A DNA stretch of 64,000 nt, from positions 91,619,365 through 91,683,364 of the forward strand of contig JABFTP020000144.1 of assembly GCA_013387265.2 (NCBI GenBank), given 5' to 3'. Below the pieces are notes generated by a model. It made no database searches. It was given only the letters and a program-made list of their open reading frames with translations, and was not told the DNA's origin. The DNA is from Cryptolaemus montrouzieri. Taxonomy: Eukaryota; Arthropoda; Insecta; Coleoptera; Coccinellidae. Position 1 is the first letter of the stretch, and every line of letters begins with the position of its first letter. Positions 44,101 to 55,909 of the stretch are shown piece after piece. The position numbers and the translations under genes are program-made.

Positions 44101-44915
44101 CACTAGGGTTTTCATCAAAGATCACATACGCTAATACTCGATTAACTTTCAATGAAAGCCATAAATTAAACCCATACGTTGAATATTAATAGGCCGATGT
44201 GGGTTTACGTCCGACCACCAATGCTCATTTTGAAGGTTGAGTATTCCATCATTAGTCTATCAGCCTGAATTATTTCTCAGAATAAATTCGGATTGTCGAC
44301 GTTGTTGCAGAATTTGGGATATTCTCATTTTTTAAGGTTCATATGTTGTCTTCTGAGCGCTTCACTTTTAGATTAGCCTACTTGATAGTGTGATTGCGGA
44401 TATACTAGATTCGCAATTATACCACCTATTATATTAATTGTTGCATCTTCTCCATCAACTACTTTATATTCCTCTTTTCTTGGGAAGTAGAATGTTTTAT
44501 GAGGTTTTTCCTCAATTTATCGAATATACTTGTATGAGTTGTCGCCTGTCAGGAAAACGCTCTAGATAAGCTTCTACAGCATCCGCATCATAATTACACA
44601 GCGCCAGGAAATTAAATTAATTGAATTTCTCGGCGCACATGTTCCCCACATAAGAAATAAAATTAAGAAACTAAATTATGATTTTGCAGGAAACCACCAC
44701 ATCGATAACAGCAGTTGCTGATCAATTTTTGTGACGAACGTTTGCTCTTCTTGAAAATTTGAATTTTTGGTGATAACGAATCGCGAATCACGAAATTTGA
44801 ATCCTGCAAAATGTGCTGAAGCAGTTGTGTTAGATTACCTAGGTTGGACTAATATAAGAATAGGCATAAGGCTTGGGGTGGTAATGAAATGAAGCGGTGT
44901 TTAATGACCTAGGTT
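44101..44915. other. no clear feature
   Basis: AT-rich sequence. AGGTTG(G/A)ACTA-like and GGCTTGGGGTG repeats occur at 44845-44940 (two partly similar stretches around CTAGGTTG and GCTTGGGGTG). No coding motif. Confidence 0.45.
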
Positions 44916-45640
44916 GAATACCCCAAGGGCTTGGGGTGTCCCATTCAACTGTTTTCAAAATGATCCACAGGTACAGAGAGACAAGGACTACTTCTAGCAA
45001 CAACGGTTATGTATGGCCGTGATATAAGAAATTGAGACAAAGATTCGTCGCTGCTAGGCATCTTCAAATACAGCTCGAGCCCTAGCTTTAACGGCAGTAC
45101 ATCTAAAAGTATAATTGAATTGTGCTACAGAAAATGTCAGTTGGCTAGAAGGTGACTGGGAGAGAGATTTTGTCGTTTTCACTGCAATCGACGTTCTCAT
45201 ATGAAAATATCTCGAGATGACAGACATGCTCTTCCAACCTAACCTATGGATTTGGTGGGAATTCGATAATGGAGTGGATAGGAATTTTTTTGAATGCCCG
45301 CAATGATCTGGTCATCGTGAATATGGAACCGCTAATGCTCAAAAGTTCGTTACAGATATTTAAGAACAACATATTGTACAATTTGCGTCAAACATGGGTG
45401 ACAACCATTTCTACAGGGTACTTAACCAAGTTTATACCATTGGGGAAATCACGAAATAACTTTAATGAAGTGGCTTGTACGAAGTTCAGACCTCAATTCC
45501 ATAGAATTTGTTTGGGATACTTAGTATAAAAGATTGCAAAGCCAGCATAACAAGTCGGCTACCGTGAATAAGGTTCGGAACAGACTGATCGAAATATGAA
45601 ATGAAATGGATCAGATGTTATAAGTTCATTGATTTTGAGT
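44916..45640 (+). pseudogene. Tc1-like transposase remnant
   Basis: Scattered pieces in order: an N-terminal helix region (about 44930-45020), LEGDWERDFVVF (about 45142, the block before the first catalytic residue), REYGTANAQKFVTDI (about 45317-45361), VQFASNMGDNHFYRV (before the second catalytic block), RSSDLNSIEFVWDT (about 45487-45530, third block) and YKRLQSQHNKSATVNKVRNR (about 45532-45590) with NEMDQML. Nearly every block sits in a different frame or contains a stop, so it is old. Confidence 0.72.
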
Positions 45641-46805
45641 ATGAATTGCATATGTTAGGCAGTAATTCTCTCTAGGGCTTAAAATATCGGGTATCAACAG
45701 GTTTCTGGGGACTTTTTCTAAAAGTTTTACATTTTTGATTGGTTGAGAAAACTCGAGATCCGCGGAAAGTCCAGCATCAGGACGGCTGCTTTAGGTAGTT
45801 TTTCTTTCAAAATAAAGTTGATAAACGACAGCAGCCTACTTTGAATTCTTCGAATCTGGATCTATTGAAATTCTAGTTGCTTTTGAAGTTTATATATTCT
45901 TCTATCAAATATGCATCTGCCAGGAAACAAAAAGTTTTGTGCTAAATAGAACTAAATATTCATTTCGTGATTGAGTTATACTTCTCGAAAAACTTCTAAT
46001 GAAATAATGAAAACTGGCTGCGGATTTCATTAATTTCCAGACAAGATGAATGAATCAAAAATACAAGCTCTTGTAAGAAACAGGATTTCGGCAATCAAAA
46101 ATTGATTGTTCATTTAGTTTCCTAAGAAAAAAACTAAAAACACATTTTATAACTCAATCTCGAGCAGCCATATCGGGAAAGAAATAAACGTTATTCGAAA
46201 AATCGCCCTCAGTTAAGTGAAGAGATAAATCATCACCTGAAGTAGGTCTGAGTATTTTGGAAACATTTTGTATAGCGAAATTGAAATACGCAGATAGAAA
46301 TTCAACTGTGCTTTTATCATAAAAATTTCCAGCAATTCATTACAGATATGGCGATAAATTTTCTCAGCTTACAATATATTTTCCGAAATTAGCTCACGTT
46401 CTTCATAAGTCTAATTATGAAGAATGGCGATCATTAATTGCACACGTCCTGAAAAAGTAGTGGTCTCATCAATTACCGAATGAAGTTAGAGCTTCTTTAT
46501 ATAAACTATAAAGCAGTATTTCATATTAAATGAACGTAAATTCATAGAAAATGATTTAGCATGATGCTCTCCTTTTTCACCTCTCCAGATTTTTCTTCAA
46601 TCGACCATCGAATAGAAAAGAACCAAATATTGAGACAATTTCATGGATATTGTGACATAAGAAAGGCAGTAGATCATGAAGGTATTATAGTAGAGTTATT
46701 TAAAGCAGACTTATGTAATGCGGAAGTATTTCATAAAAGTCAATCAAAAATGGTACAGACGAGTAGAATACCCAGTATAAAATATTCTTTTAAAGTTAGA
46801 CTTAC
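45641..46805. other. intron sequence, nothing recognised
   Basis: AT-rich sequence directly downstream of the second neuroligin exon on the minus strand, hence intron. A few short frames without motifs. Confidence 0.55.
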
Positions 46806-47023
46806 CACTTCCAGGAATGTACATGTTAAGAAACAAACAATCTTCTGATTGTTTCTCCAAAAGAGGTATGAGTTTCTTCAAGTAATGGTATCGACCCTTC
46901 GGCATATGCTGTAGGGCTGCAGTTTTATTGCTTAAATCAGGAAATTTCTGTGGACACGAAGCACCAAACGTATCAGCGAGCCGAGTACCAGTCCAAGGTA
47001 ACGGCGGTTGTGGAGGTTCAAAC
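46806..47023 (-). CDS. Nlg: neuroligin, second coding exon
   Basis: Exon of 218 bases encoding part of the extracellular esterase-like domain of neuroligin, a postsynaptic adhesion protein that binds neurexin. The reading is FEPPQPPLPWTGTRLADTF, GASCPQKFPDLSNKTAALQ, MPKGRYHYLKKLIPLLEK and QSEDCLFLNMYIP. The first Cys (CPQKFP) and the EDCL Cys form the conserved first disulphide loop; the NKTAAL and MPKGR insert is specific to neuroligins among the esterase family. The acceptor is TTTCGAATTTCAG and the donor GTAAGT. The exon starts with the one base that completes the Arg codon left open by the upstream exon and ends after the first base of a Gly codon. Confidence 0.9.
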
Positions 47024-47689
47024 CTGAAATTCGAAAAGTATGTGACGTAAGAAATGTAAACTGGCCATTTTATGTTGTTGATAATGAAGACAGTCAAAGG
47101 GTTCCTTCCTGTAACAGTCCTAGTTATGTAAACATTGAATTCTAAGGATTTGTTATTTCTGAAGACTAGTGTATCCATATAAATTTAACCGGTTATGTTT
47201 CTCTATTTCATATGTGAATTTAATCGAAAAGTGATAATTATTTATTTACACAATATTGGAACAGAACAGGTGAATAACACCCAGTAAAGTATTCACTACA
47301 TACAAAAGAGTATAAATCCTACCGACAAAATTTTTGAAAATGTATCAAAATATAAAAAAGAATTATTTAGAATACAAAAGAAAAAATAAAATATGATTAA
47401 ATTCATATCACTGCACAACCCAGGCGTACTATGCCGGGCACACGACAAGTAGCACCCCAGATGGACCAGATCACAGTGTGAAATTTGGCGAATGAGCTGA
47501 CTCCATATAGAGCGTCACCCACGAAGCACCCAACAAAACACACGCAGCCGGCACATCTATGTCCTATACAAAAAATTATCTAAACATAAGCTCAGCAACA
47601 ACTTCACCAATAAATTGTCTTCTAGGATATGTCTCATTGAATCATTTCAAGAGTTTTCTTTTGACTTATGCTAGCTTCAAAAAGATGTC

Positions 47690-48190
47690 CATCTGGTTCA
47701 GTTCATTACATGTCTGAATCACTTTATAGAGAGAGGGTACTATTGGTGTTTTTAAAAGGAATGAAGAATACACCTCTCTGCATCAGCAATCTACAGGGAG
47801 CTTGGAAGCCCACCAAAAGTATGTCGCCTTAGACCACTTTCATTACAGTCATACACCACAGAAAAGTTGCATCTACAACTTAGAAGTTCAACAAATCCTT
47901 CCCGGATTCTTTCAAACTGAGATATGTGGGAATAATATTACGATTATAATTGAGTTCATTTGAATGATGAAGAATGAGGCCCCCCAAATGAGAGCACTGT
48001 GGTACACCAGAACTATTCGTAGAGCATTGAGACTCACAGCACATAAAAATTGGGATCGATTCTTTATATGAGATTCATCGTATTCCAGCAAAGTATAACA
48101 AACACCTGGATCCAGTAGCCTTGATAACAAAATATCATGGTCGATCTTGTCGAATGCCTCCTGAAAATGCTTGTTTATTACGTCAATTTA
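47690..48190 (-). pseudogene. LINE reverse-transcriptase fragment in the intron
   Basis: Minus-strand traces: EAFDKIDHDILLSRLLDPGV (about 48153-48090), LKNRSQ-like KNRSQFLC, then a degraded SGVPQCSHLGGLI block in another frame (about 48015-47975) and ATFLWCMTVMKVV (about 47870). It is CR1/Jockey-type by the AFDK/VPQGS layout. It lies in the same orientation as the host gene. Confidence 0.68.
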
Positions 48191-48294
48191 AATGCGGCTG
48201 GTCGAGGCATTGATCATGAATACTCATTCAACTTCTCGAGTTAGCTTTTTGATATAAAAAAACAGCATATATATCATCGACATCTACTGGTTGA

Positions 48295-48810
48295 CCAAGG
48301 CCTAGACTCACAAGGTCCTATTTGGAAGGGAATGCGTTCCCAATGCATGTCCGACCACTGACGCTACGACTGGAATCACGGGAGGGGTTGAGAGTGCCCG
48401 GCTGACCTCGTGTCAGCCGACCACCCCAATTGAGATAGGACTCATGGGGGTCTAGTGGTTATAGCCCGCTCGTTAGGTAAGGGTGTGAAAACCCGACGTG
48501 TGAGTTGCGTACAATTCTGGTACCAACCCGCTTGTTGGAAGAGGTTTGGATAGTGCCTCCCTTCGATCAAACACCCGTGAGGTGTTCCGAGTTTGTGACT
48601 CGATTTCTTACTGGAAATAGCGAACTAAGACAGGTATACTGACAGTTCCTACGCATTGATTGGGTATTCCCAACCACAAAAGCGGACTACGACAGTTATA
48701 CTGGCAATTCCTACGCATTAACTGGGTGTTCCCTAACCCCACACCCATGGGCGCCGTGGAAATATGCTCTACGGAGCCGGTGTGTCACGTTAAACTCTGG
48801 TCATCTTTAT
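48295..48810 (+). repeat. GC-rich dispersed repeat, possibly tRNA-derived SINE
   Basis: The stretch has far more G+C than its surroundings. GGGGGTCTAGTGGTTATAGC at about 48448 resembles a tRNA A-box region, although a good B-box is not seen (GAGTTGCGTACAATTC, about 48502, is the best candidate). Two related 60-base units occur in tandem at about 48620-48740 (CAGTTCCTACGCATTGATTG against CAATTCCTACGCATTAACTG, each followed by GGT(A/G)TTCCC). It ends near CTCTACGGAGCCGGTGTG. It could instead be a LINE 3' end. Confidence 0.5.
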
Positions 48811-48959
48811 ATCATCGACATACCTGTACAATACCCTAGGAAAAATGCATAACTTTAACTCATAAGTATTTTAAAATTACTCATAAATATGTTGGAAAAT
48901 AAAGGCTAAAGATTATTTCTCATGGCTGTGCTTTCGTATTGTGTATAAAATTGATATTT

Positions 48960-49340
48960 GTATAAGGGTAAGAGAAACATATATGCAACTAGTTGTAGAG
49001 ATTGTGAAAATATATATGTTGGGAAAACTAAAGGATCAGTTGAAACCAGATTTGAAGAACCTGAAGTGCATTTAATATACTGACGTAAAGAAAAATTTAG
49101 CGTTGTCCAACATGCTTTCGATCAAGGCCATGTAATAGATTTTGGGAATGTTGAATTGATAAAAAAAATTAGAAAAGTGAATACACTAAACGTTTTAAAG
49201 AGTATCTTTAGAATGAAATACAAACATATATTAAACAAAGACAAAGATCTGATTCCGTTCAGTATACTCTACAGTTCGTTAGATCAGACACGCCCACAAA
49301 TGGCATTCGATGAAAGCGTTTAGTATCAGGGATGGATTGA
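48960..49340 (+). pseudogene. Penelope GIY-YIG endonuclease fragment in the intron
   Basis: YATSCRDCENIYVGKTKGSV then ETRFEE (about 48976-49055), a frame with FSVVQHAFDQGHVIDFGNVE (about 49098-49157) and NVLKSIFRMKYKHILNKDKD (about 49190-49250). This is the C-terminal GIY-YIG endonuclease of a Penelope element (xYxxxCxxCxxxYxGxT...R). It stands opposite to the host gene. Confidence 0.72.
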
Positions 49341-49415
49341 GTATAAATGAGAGAACTTATCGAGTGGTCTACAATGTTTTTAGAGTACAGACATATAGAA
49401 ATATAGAATTCTCAC

Positions 49416-49642
49416 CTTAATTTTCCAACAGGAGGTGCCGCGTAAGGAACTCCCTTGAAAACTTCGACTGGTTCCAAATGCCTGGAGTTCAATTCCAAGA
49501 TGATACCTCTGATTCCTCCAGATTGAGTGTCAACTATCCTAGAACTGTATCGAAGACTCGAAAAAACCTCTTTAATCTCTACCAAAATTAGTAGAACTGA
49601 GAAGGTTATGGAGGCGGACCTGATGGTGTATAGGGGTAGCAT
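49416..49642 (-). CDS. Nlg: neuroligin, first coding exon
   Basis: Start codon at 49642. It encodes a signal-peptide-like N-terminus (MLPLYTIRSASITFSVLLIL with a hydrophobic core at residues 11-20), then the conserved mature start SSRIVDTQSGGIRGIILELN and SRHLEPVEVFKGVPYAAPPV. An in-frame TAA lies about 70 bases upstream, supporting this start. The exon continues as 5' UTR to about 49738, where TTTTTCTTTCAG is a good acceptor, so an untranslated first exon probably lies further right. The donor is AAG|GTGAG at 49416/49415. It ends after two bases of an Arg codon, which the next exon completes. The two exons together cover about the first 148 residues; the remainder is not seen in the window. 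Confidence 0.92.
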
Positions 49643-49738
49643 TGTTTGCTTAATCGACGTTTTCGTTTGGGCATCACTCCAATTTCTTGAATTTACTACG
49701 GTGCATTTATTTTAGTAGAAGTCAGCCAGCGTCGGCTT

Positions 49739-50250
49739 CTGAAAGAAAAATGTAATATTTAGATAACACTCAAAAAAATTTCATCGTTGGTAATTCTAGT
49801 GTTTCGTCATCAGTTAAGCGTCTGATTTTGTAGACGCCTTTTGTTTGGATATATCATTATTGGAACTCAACTAAGCTTGACTAATATCTACTTCAAGAAT
49901 GTCTCAAGTACCTCTAAGTCCTAGAACCTTACTATTTTTGGAATAGGAACAGATAGATAGAGATCCTCCATCCTTATCAATTCTCGGTGAGAAACGAACA
50001 ATGACGAGAATTAGTGGGTAGCTCACTAATCTGTCATAATTTTTCGTTAATATATGCAAGTGATATTCATAACAGTTCTTTAAAGATTGCTCTGTGATTT
50101 TCAGTGGTATTCCGCCTCAGAGCTCATTTCACGGTTCACTACAATCCTATGTTAAGTTTTGGGTCTTTTTTTTATCCAAATTACGAGATAATGTGAGTTA
50201 TCTGTATTGAAGTAATGATCACAACACTTACTAGGAACAAAAAACAGTAT
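49739..50250. other. 5' UTR intron, nothing recognised
   Basis: AT-rich sequence upstream of the neuroligin exon (minus strand), inferred as intron from the acceptor at 49739. No other feature. Confidence 0.5.
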
Positions 50251-50640
50251 ATAAAATATACTGCAATGAATTGGAGACATTCAATATATGCCAAATCGGA
50301 AGATGCAGAGAGTTGAAGAACATAAAAGATCTATTCTCCAAAATAAAAATTCTACGGGTTTCTCGGACCACTGCATCAACAACAATCATTTCATAGATTT
50401 CGAGAATATCGAAGTCATGCATCCAGGTAATAAAGGAAAAAGGATTTACGTCTTGGAGATTATTGAAATTACGTCCGCTCATAGGAAAAACCGCCAACTA
50501 GACATCAATTTATTTCCTGTTGTGAATGCCGCTATACATATGTGAAATCACTCATTTTGAATTTAGTATTGTATTACTCTTGATAATGGGCTAACAACCC
50601 GAAACATATGTGGAGTATTTTTAACAAATATTTGTGAAAC
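50251..50640 (+). pseudogene. Penelope GIY-YIG C-terminus and 3' end
   Basis: The frame 50288-50545 reads NRKMQRVEEHKRSILQNKNS, TGFSDHCINNNHFIDFENIE, KGKRIYVLEIIEITSAHRKN and ends after a short tail, which is the end of a Penelope endonuclease domain. Downstream, TTGATAATGGGCTAACAACC then CGAAACATATG (50580-50612) has the layout of the Penelope terminal hammerhead-like motif (CTGATGA changed to TTGATAA). The rest of the element is missing. Confidence 0.75.
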
Positions 50641-52059
50641 CTGTGCCGAGTGATAAATGAATCATTTAAATATTTGTCGGTTCTACTAGTACGAATCTAT
50701 AAATATAAGCTCATTCCTCCATTATTCAAAATTCAATATCAAATTCGTTAAATTGAATAGTCGCAAACTTCGTTCTACATCGGTGAATTGAAAATGTGAG
50801 TTTCCTTCCGAAATGTTCAGATAAACGAAAAAAAAAAATGAGAAATTACTATCAAAAAAGTCCAATTGAAAGCGAACTTCCGGTATTTCCGAAAATTACA
50901 GACCAATGTGAATGTTTCAAATTTCATTCCAGATGTAATAAGGTTTCTGTTTCATTGAAATCAGTCAATAATTTCAGAAGCTGAAGCTTGGGGAGTTTTC
51001 ACAGAACACCCGGTATGTTTTCCGAAGAAAAAAGTTTAGCACCTAAATGCTAGTATATGAAAGCACTGTGAAAATTGTGATACCACTGTTACCAACTTGG
51101 ATTTGTCTTGAAATATCAATCACTGTACCTCTCACAAATCGTATATGAGAAAGTATACATCATTTTCCACTATGTTAATATTGTCATCTTTCTCTATCAT
51201 ATATTTAACAGTCTAGTGAGCACATCCCTTTAGCAACCTTGTTATTTTGGATCTAGTCTGCGTCATCATTTTCCACTCTATCTTTCTGCTTGTCACATGT
51301 TTTTGTCCCAAGCCAGCCCAGATCTACTTGTTGTGAGGGGGTGTAGTATAAATTATAATATAATCTCAAGACTGTGTCTAATCGAATACATTATGATATA
51401 GTGCGGCCTGGGACCGAACTGTTTCAAGGCTGACACAGGTAACATACATCGTCGAAATGTTCTATTAATATTCAGGATTATGCTGCAATTTGGCCGGGAA
51501 GATGCATTGTTCTCAGATAATGATGGGAAAGGGAGAAAACTACGTAGGATAAGCGCGTCAGCCTTGAATATATTACGTCGAAAAACGGAACAATCATATG
51601 AAAATAGAAAATCTTAGTACATATTTTCTGAGAGGGTGAACGTTAGATGAATTCTCATCTTTGTCATTCCGTTCTGAAGCTCCTTTAAAAGCTCAAGATA
51701 AATTTTAAAACTTCCTCAGAGAATATTTGAAAGGGAAAGGAATAATTCGAGAGGTACAGTATGAAAAGTACGGCACCTTTCGGTGCCGTATTATTCATCT
51801 CTTATTTCCACAGAAGAATGGAAATGAATTCGGGAATATTTAATGTATCCAAGGTACCTTGAATATTTTATCCATAAATTTGTAATGATTAAGTTTTTCA
51901 GCATGAAAAATATTGATTAGATATAAGGAGTCCTGCTTCATTTTTCAAGAAGAAGAATAGAAATTTATTATGGTTAGGATCTTGTATTTTTATAAGAAAT
52001 AGTCGTTGATTCTGTATCGTATGTATTCTCAATTGTGGATATATAATAAAAGAAGCTGA
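50641..52059. other. no clear gene; one short hairpin
   Basis: AT-rich sequence of 1.4 kb. The only notable structure is a perfect 9-bp hairpin at 51769-51790. Short frames have no motif. Confidence 0.5.
51769..51790. other. perfect inverted repeat (hairpin)
   Basis: TACGGCACC-TTTC-GGTGCCGTA: 9-bp perfect arms with a 4-base loop, GC-rich in an AT-rich area. No T-tract follows and the context is eukaryotic, so a terminator role is unlikely. It may be the core of a decayed palindromic element. Confidence 0.6.
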
Positions 52060-52330
52060 GAAAAACTTCATCAACACCAGTCGAACATGGATATAGCCAA
52101 ATCATGCATACCTTGAGACAGATATAGAAGCTCTAATAACAGTTTCCCAAGAACAAGCCATAGTAACAAATTACATGAGGACTAGGATCAGGAGAAAATG
52201 TTGACTCTGAGGTGATAATGAAATTAACCATCATATTGTATGAAGCTGCCACAGAATCCTTACTTTGACAACCACAATACAGATGCACGTCATCTACACC
52301 GGTACATTTGGCATACCATTGAGTCATAAA
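52060..52330 (-). pseudogene. possible LINE reverse-transcriptase fragment
   Basis: The minus-strand frame 52327-52133 contains YAKCTGVDDVHLYCG, similar to the YADDxxLY catalytic box of CR1-type LINEs (YADD altered), followed by a helix-like segment. This is too short and too degraded to be certain. Confidence 0.4.
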
Positions 52331-52589
52331 TGATGTAACTATGCCCCAAATCTGATACTAAACTCTACTGAGATCCCAGAAGTCACTATTATACAGTGTT
52401 CGCGCTAAAACGTATCTTAGAAATATCTGAGGAGAAGGTTCATCGATCAACTTCAAATTTTGACATTACAGTAACTGGGTACTGCAATTGTTTTAAGAGC
52501 AGTACCACTTCTGGTTATACCGAACATCTGCTACAATTTTGCTTTTTCAGATAGCATGGTGTACTTTTTTATTTTTTCTTGTTGAAGGC
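52331..52589. other. no recognisable feature
   Basis: AT-rich sequence. Confidence 0.5.
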
Positions 52590-53350
52590 CATCCTATCCA
52601 AGCATCTCTTGTCAAGATTTGTCATATTCTTGGACTTGGGTTCCTTATGATTTGAAGCCAAGAGACGTTGAGCGTCGTTGTTTCGCCTGTGAACAACTGC
52701 TCCAGCGGCAAAAAAGAGAGAGTTTTCTTCATCGCATCGTAACGGGTGATGAAAAATGGATTCATTACAGCAAACCAAGGAATGACAAATCTTGGGAATC
52801 TCCAGGTCATGCTTCTACGTCATCGCCTCGTCCGAGTATTTACGCTGCGAAAGTTATGCTATGTATTTAGTGGGGCCAAGTCGATGTTATTCATTAAAAG
52901 CTACTGAAACCGAACGAAACCATCACTGGGTAACGGTATCGAACTCAATTGATGCGATTGAATAAAGCACTACGCGAAAAACGGCCACAATACGAGCAGA
53001 GACACGAAAAGGTAATTCTACAGTATGACAACGCTCGGCCTCACGTTGCCAAATCCGTTAAAACCTACTTGGAAACTCTCAAAAGGGAAGTGCTTTCCAT
53101 ATTCGCAAGATATTGCACCATCCGACTATTACTTGTTCCGTTCGATGGCACATGGTCTGGCTGATCAGCAGTTCCGCTCATATGAAGAGCTCGAAAAATG
53201 GCTTGATTCGAGGATAGCCTCAGAAGACGAACACTTGTACCGTAACGGTATTCGAACTCTGTCAAGAGTGCAAATAGTTGTAGCTAGCGATGAGCAATTA
53301 CTTGAATGATTCATTTGTAATCATTTTTCACCTTTTTCACAATAAAGTTG
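52590..53350 (+). mobile_element. mariner element remnant (DD34D transposase)
   Basis: Traces from SWTWVPYDLKPRDVERRCFACE (52625), LLQRQKRESFLHRIVTGDEK (first catalytic Asp in GDEKW, about 52743), PGHASTSSPRPSIYAAKVML, LMRLNKALREKRPQYEQRHE (52949), VILQYDNARPHVAKSVKTYL (second Asp, about 53024) to IAPSDYYLFRSMAHGLADQQ (third Asp, about 53125) and IRTLSRVQIVVASDEQLLE with stop at 53307. The frame changes between 52870, 52949 and 53090. The catalytic triad residues themselves are kept. The N-terminus is degraded and terminal repeats were not found. Confidence 0.85.
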
Positions 53351-53794
53351 TATTTTCATAAAAAAGAACAGCGAGAACTTTGTTGCGGACCTCATAATTT
53401 TTTTTAGTTTAACGAGGAAATTGCTATTTTTGGGGGTACGATGCTATTTTATATACAGGGTGCTGAAAAATCTTTGTCAACGCAATACAAATAAATTGTC
53501 GAAAGAACGTTCATTTCAAACACGAGTTATTCTTTTTTGCTTTATAAGAATCGCATTGTAAATTAATATTGATTGGTATTAGGTTTGTCCATACCTGAAA
53601 TGCTTCGTTTTCAATTTGTTCGCGATTTCATCAAAAACTTGCAATTTCTTGGGGAGAATTATATCATCATTGTATATAAAAAAGCATTGTGAAGTATGTT
53701 GCCCTCAAAATAACAACTTTGTCGTTGAACTAAACAAAAGTTATAATTTGATAAAACATATATCTTTCGCGATACCCTTCAAGTGTGGTCTACA

Positions 53795-54797
53795 TATGTA
53801 AACTTGAGACAAGAAGAATTATTCCAAAATCAGTAGATTAATGAATAATCCTTCCTTACAGGAGCCATTTTTCAAATCTGCGAGCCATGCACGCAGCTAT
53901 CCAGAGCCACAACAGTGCAATTAGGTAGGATGCCGAAAAACGAAGTGGCAGACTGCAGTTTCGTCCTTATTGGAATCTCATCATAGACGCATATCGTTTC
54001 TCAGCATCCTAATCAACCACATCGGAACACCCTAGCGAATCCAGAAAAGACGCATTTCGTACATACATACGAGAGTCGCTCTCTATGACCGAGAAAGCAA
54101 AGAACATTAACAAACAGATGCGAGAACGTAAGAACTCCAACACTTGTAGATCATCTTTTGTGGGCCTGTGAATCGCATCGCAGTTCAAACTAGTAAAAGG
54201 GTCCTGTTGACTTCGGTGCTCTAGACCACGAAATTTTCAGGAAAAACCTCATGTCGGTTAATAATTGATAAAACAAATATCTTTTATTATTTTGATTTAT
54301 TATATTTATTCATTATTTCATCGAATACTAACCGACAGGAGGTTTTTCCCGAAAATTTTGTGGTCTAGAGCAACGAAGCCAACGGGACCATTCCACTCGT
54401 TTGATCCGTGAGGCGATTCACCGACCGGCGGAAGATGGTCTACAAGTGTTTTTTACGTTCTCGCATCTGTTCGTTATTGTTCGTTGCCTTTTCCGAAATC
54501 CAGTAGCGGATTCGCTGACTCGGTTTGTATGTACGAGATGAGTTTATTCTGGAATCATCAGGGTGTTCCGATTGGTACGTTAAGATGCTGAAAAGTGACA
54601 TACGACACTGATGAGTTCCTAACAAGGATGAAATTGCAGCCTGCCACTTAGTTTTTCGGCATCCTGCTTAATTGCACTATTGTAGCTTTTGATGGCTGCG
54701 TGCATGGCAGGCAGATTTGAGAACTAGCTCCTGTCAGGAAGGATTATTCATCAACCAACGGATATTTGAATTATTCTTCTTGTCTCAAGTTTATGAA
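53795..54797. mobile_element. 1-kb palindromic (foldback) element
   Basis: The centre is near 54296. The left arm (53799-54270) and right arm (54320-54793) are inverted complements along almost their whole length. Matched landmarks: AAACTTGAGACAAGAAGAAT, AATAATCCTTCC, CAGGAGC, CGAAGTGGCAG (right arm CTGCCACTTAG), CAGCATCCTAA / TTAAGATGCTG, GGAACACCCT / AGGGTGTTCC, GATGCGAGAACGT and GGTCTAGAGCA / TGCTCTAGACC. Identity looks to be around 80%. The frame at 54440-54625 is a by-product. A related half-unit lies at 58650-58935. Confidence 0.88.
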
Positions 54798-55797
54798 AGT
54801 TATAATATTACGCAAATCTGAGTAAATATCTTTCGGCCAAAGAGGATGACACTATGATATAATTCCGAAAATTTTGATATAAACAAATCATAGCTCAATG
54901 GTACTTGATTAAAAAATGATGTCAAATAAAAAAAATTTGAGGGGAACATGCCATTTGAAAAAGCAAAGTTATGGTCAGTCGATGTCCGTTATAAGCGGAA
55001 GTGATAACACTTTGACAAAAATTGCAAATTGTAGATCAGTATCCATTTATTCCAATGCCAAAATTTGAATTCGATCGATAAACCCGTTGTCCAGATACTT
55101 CTTATGGGCCTTCAGCGCGGACGACAAGTGATGATAACAACTTGAGACACAGACCATGTATATCATCTCTTGATGTTCAAGGTATTGTTGATAAAAAGTA
55201 TAAGATTGTGCTATCAGATTAAAGAAAAATGTAGAAGATATACTGCTTATCCTGATCGAACAAAATGAAAAATGTAGAGGTCTAACAAAGTACCTCAATG
55301 TCCGTAGCTGCAGATCACCATCAAATGATGCAAATCCAAATAACTGTACTTTAGTTATTCCTTCTCAAATGTGGATTTTCTTCAATCAGCAATACGCTCA
55401 ACTAACAATTAATTCATCCTTATATCGGAATATAAACAGATTTTATTTGAACACACTCAGATTTAATTCTCCGTTCGAATTGTTCGGTTTATTATACACT
55501 CGAGTTTTGTATTCCGTAATCTGTAACCATTTCCAGCATTCAGTTGAATAGACACGTTCGCTTCCAGTCATGATAATCCAGAACATAAAATTCTTGTCTC
55601 GTTTGTTTTCCTCTCAGGAGAGGGGTTCTCACAGTTTCAATGAGAAAACGGTGCATATTTATCTGGGTGTTATGCAGATTTATATCTGATGGTAAATACT
55701 AGAAAACAGGATGAACATATTCGTTATAAATTTCACTTTGTTTTACATAGGATTTTCACTATCTTGCAAATCAGCAATAATCTGTTTCATAGCATAT

Positions 55798-55804
<7 letters not shown>
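54798..55804. other. no recognisable feature
   Basis: AT-rich sequence. Short frames on both strands show no motif. Confidence 0.5.

Positions 55805-55889
<85 letters not shown>
55805..55889. repeat. (TA)n microsatellite
   Basis: Pure AT/TA dinucleotide run of about 85 bases next to the end of a Penelope element. Confidence 0.95.
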
Positions 55890-55894
<5 letters not shown>

Positions 55895-55909
55895 GTTGAT
55901 AAATTCTTT

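Larger units (their letters stand above)
47024..49415 (-). other. neuroligin intron between the two coding exons
   Basis: GT..AG intron of 2392 bases. It contains a LINE fragment (47690-48190), a GC-rich repeat (48295-48810) and a Penelope fragment (48960-49340). The part 47024-47690 shows nothing else recognisable. Confidence 0.88.

Noticed and set aside
1..46805. Remaining neuroligin exons on the minus strand
   Set aside because: Looked for the expected EWNSGNPYDG-type segment and found none by eye; a spliced protein alignment would be needed to exclude small exons.
51769..51790. Hairpin as a Rho-independent terminator
   Set aside because: The context is eukaryotic, no T-tract follows, and there is no upstream gene on either strand.
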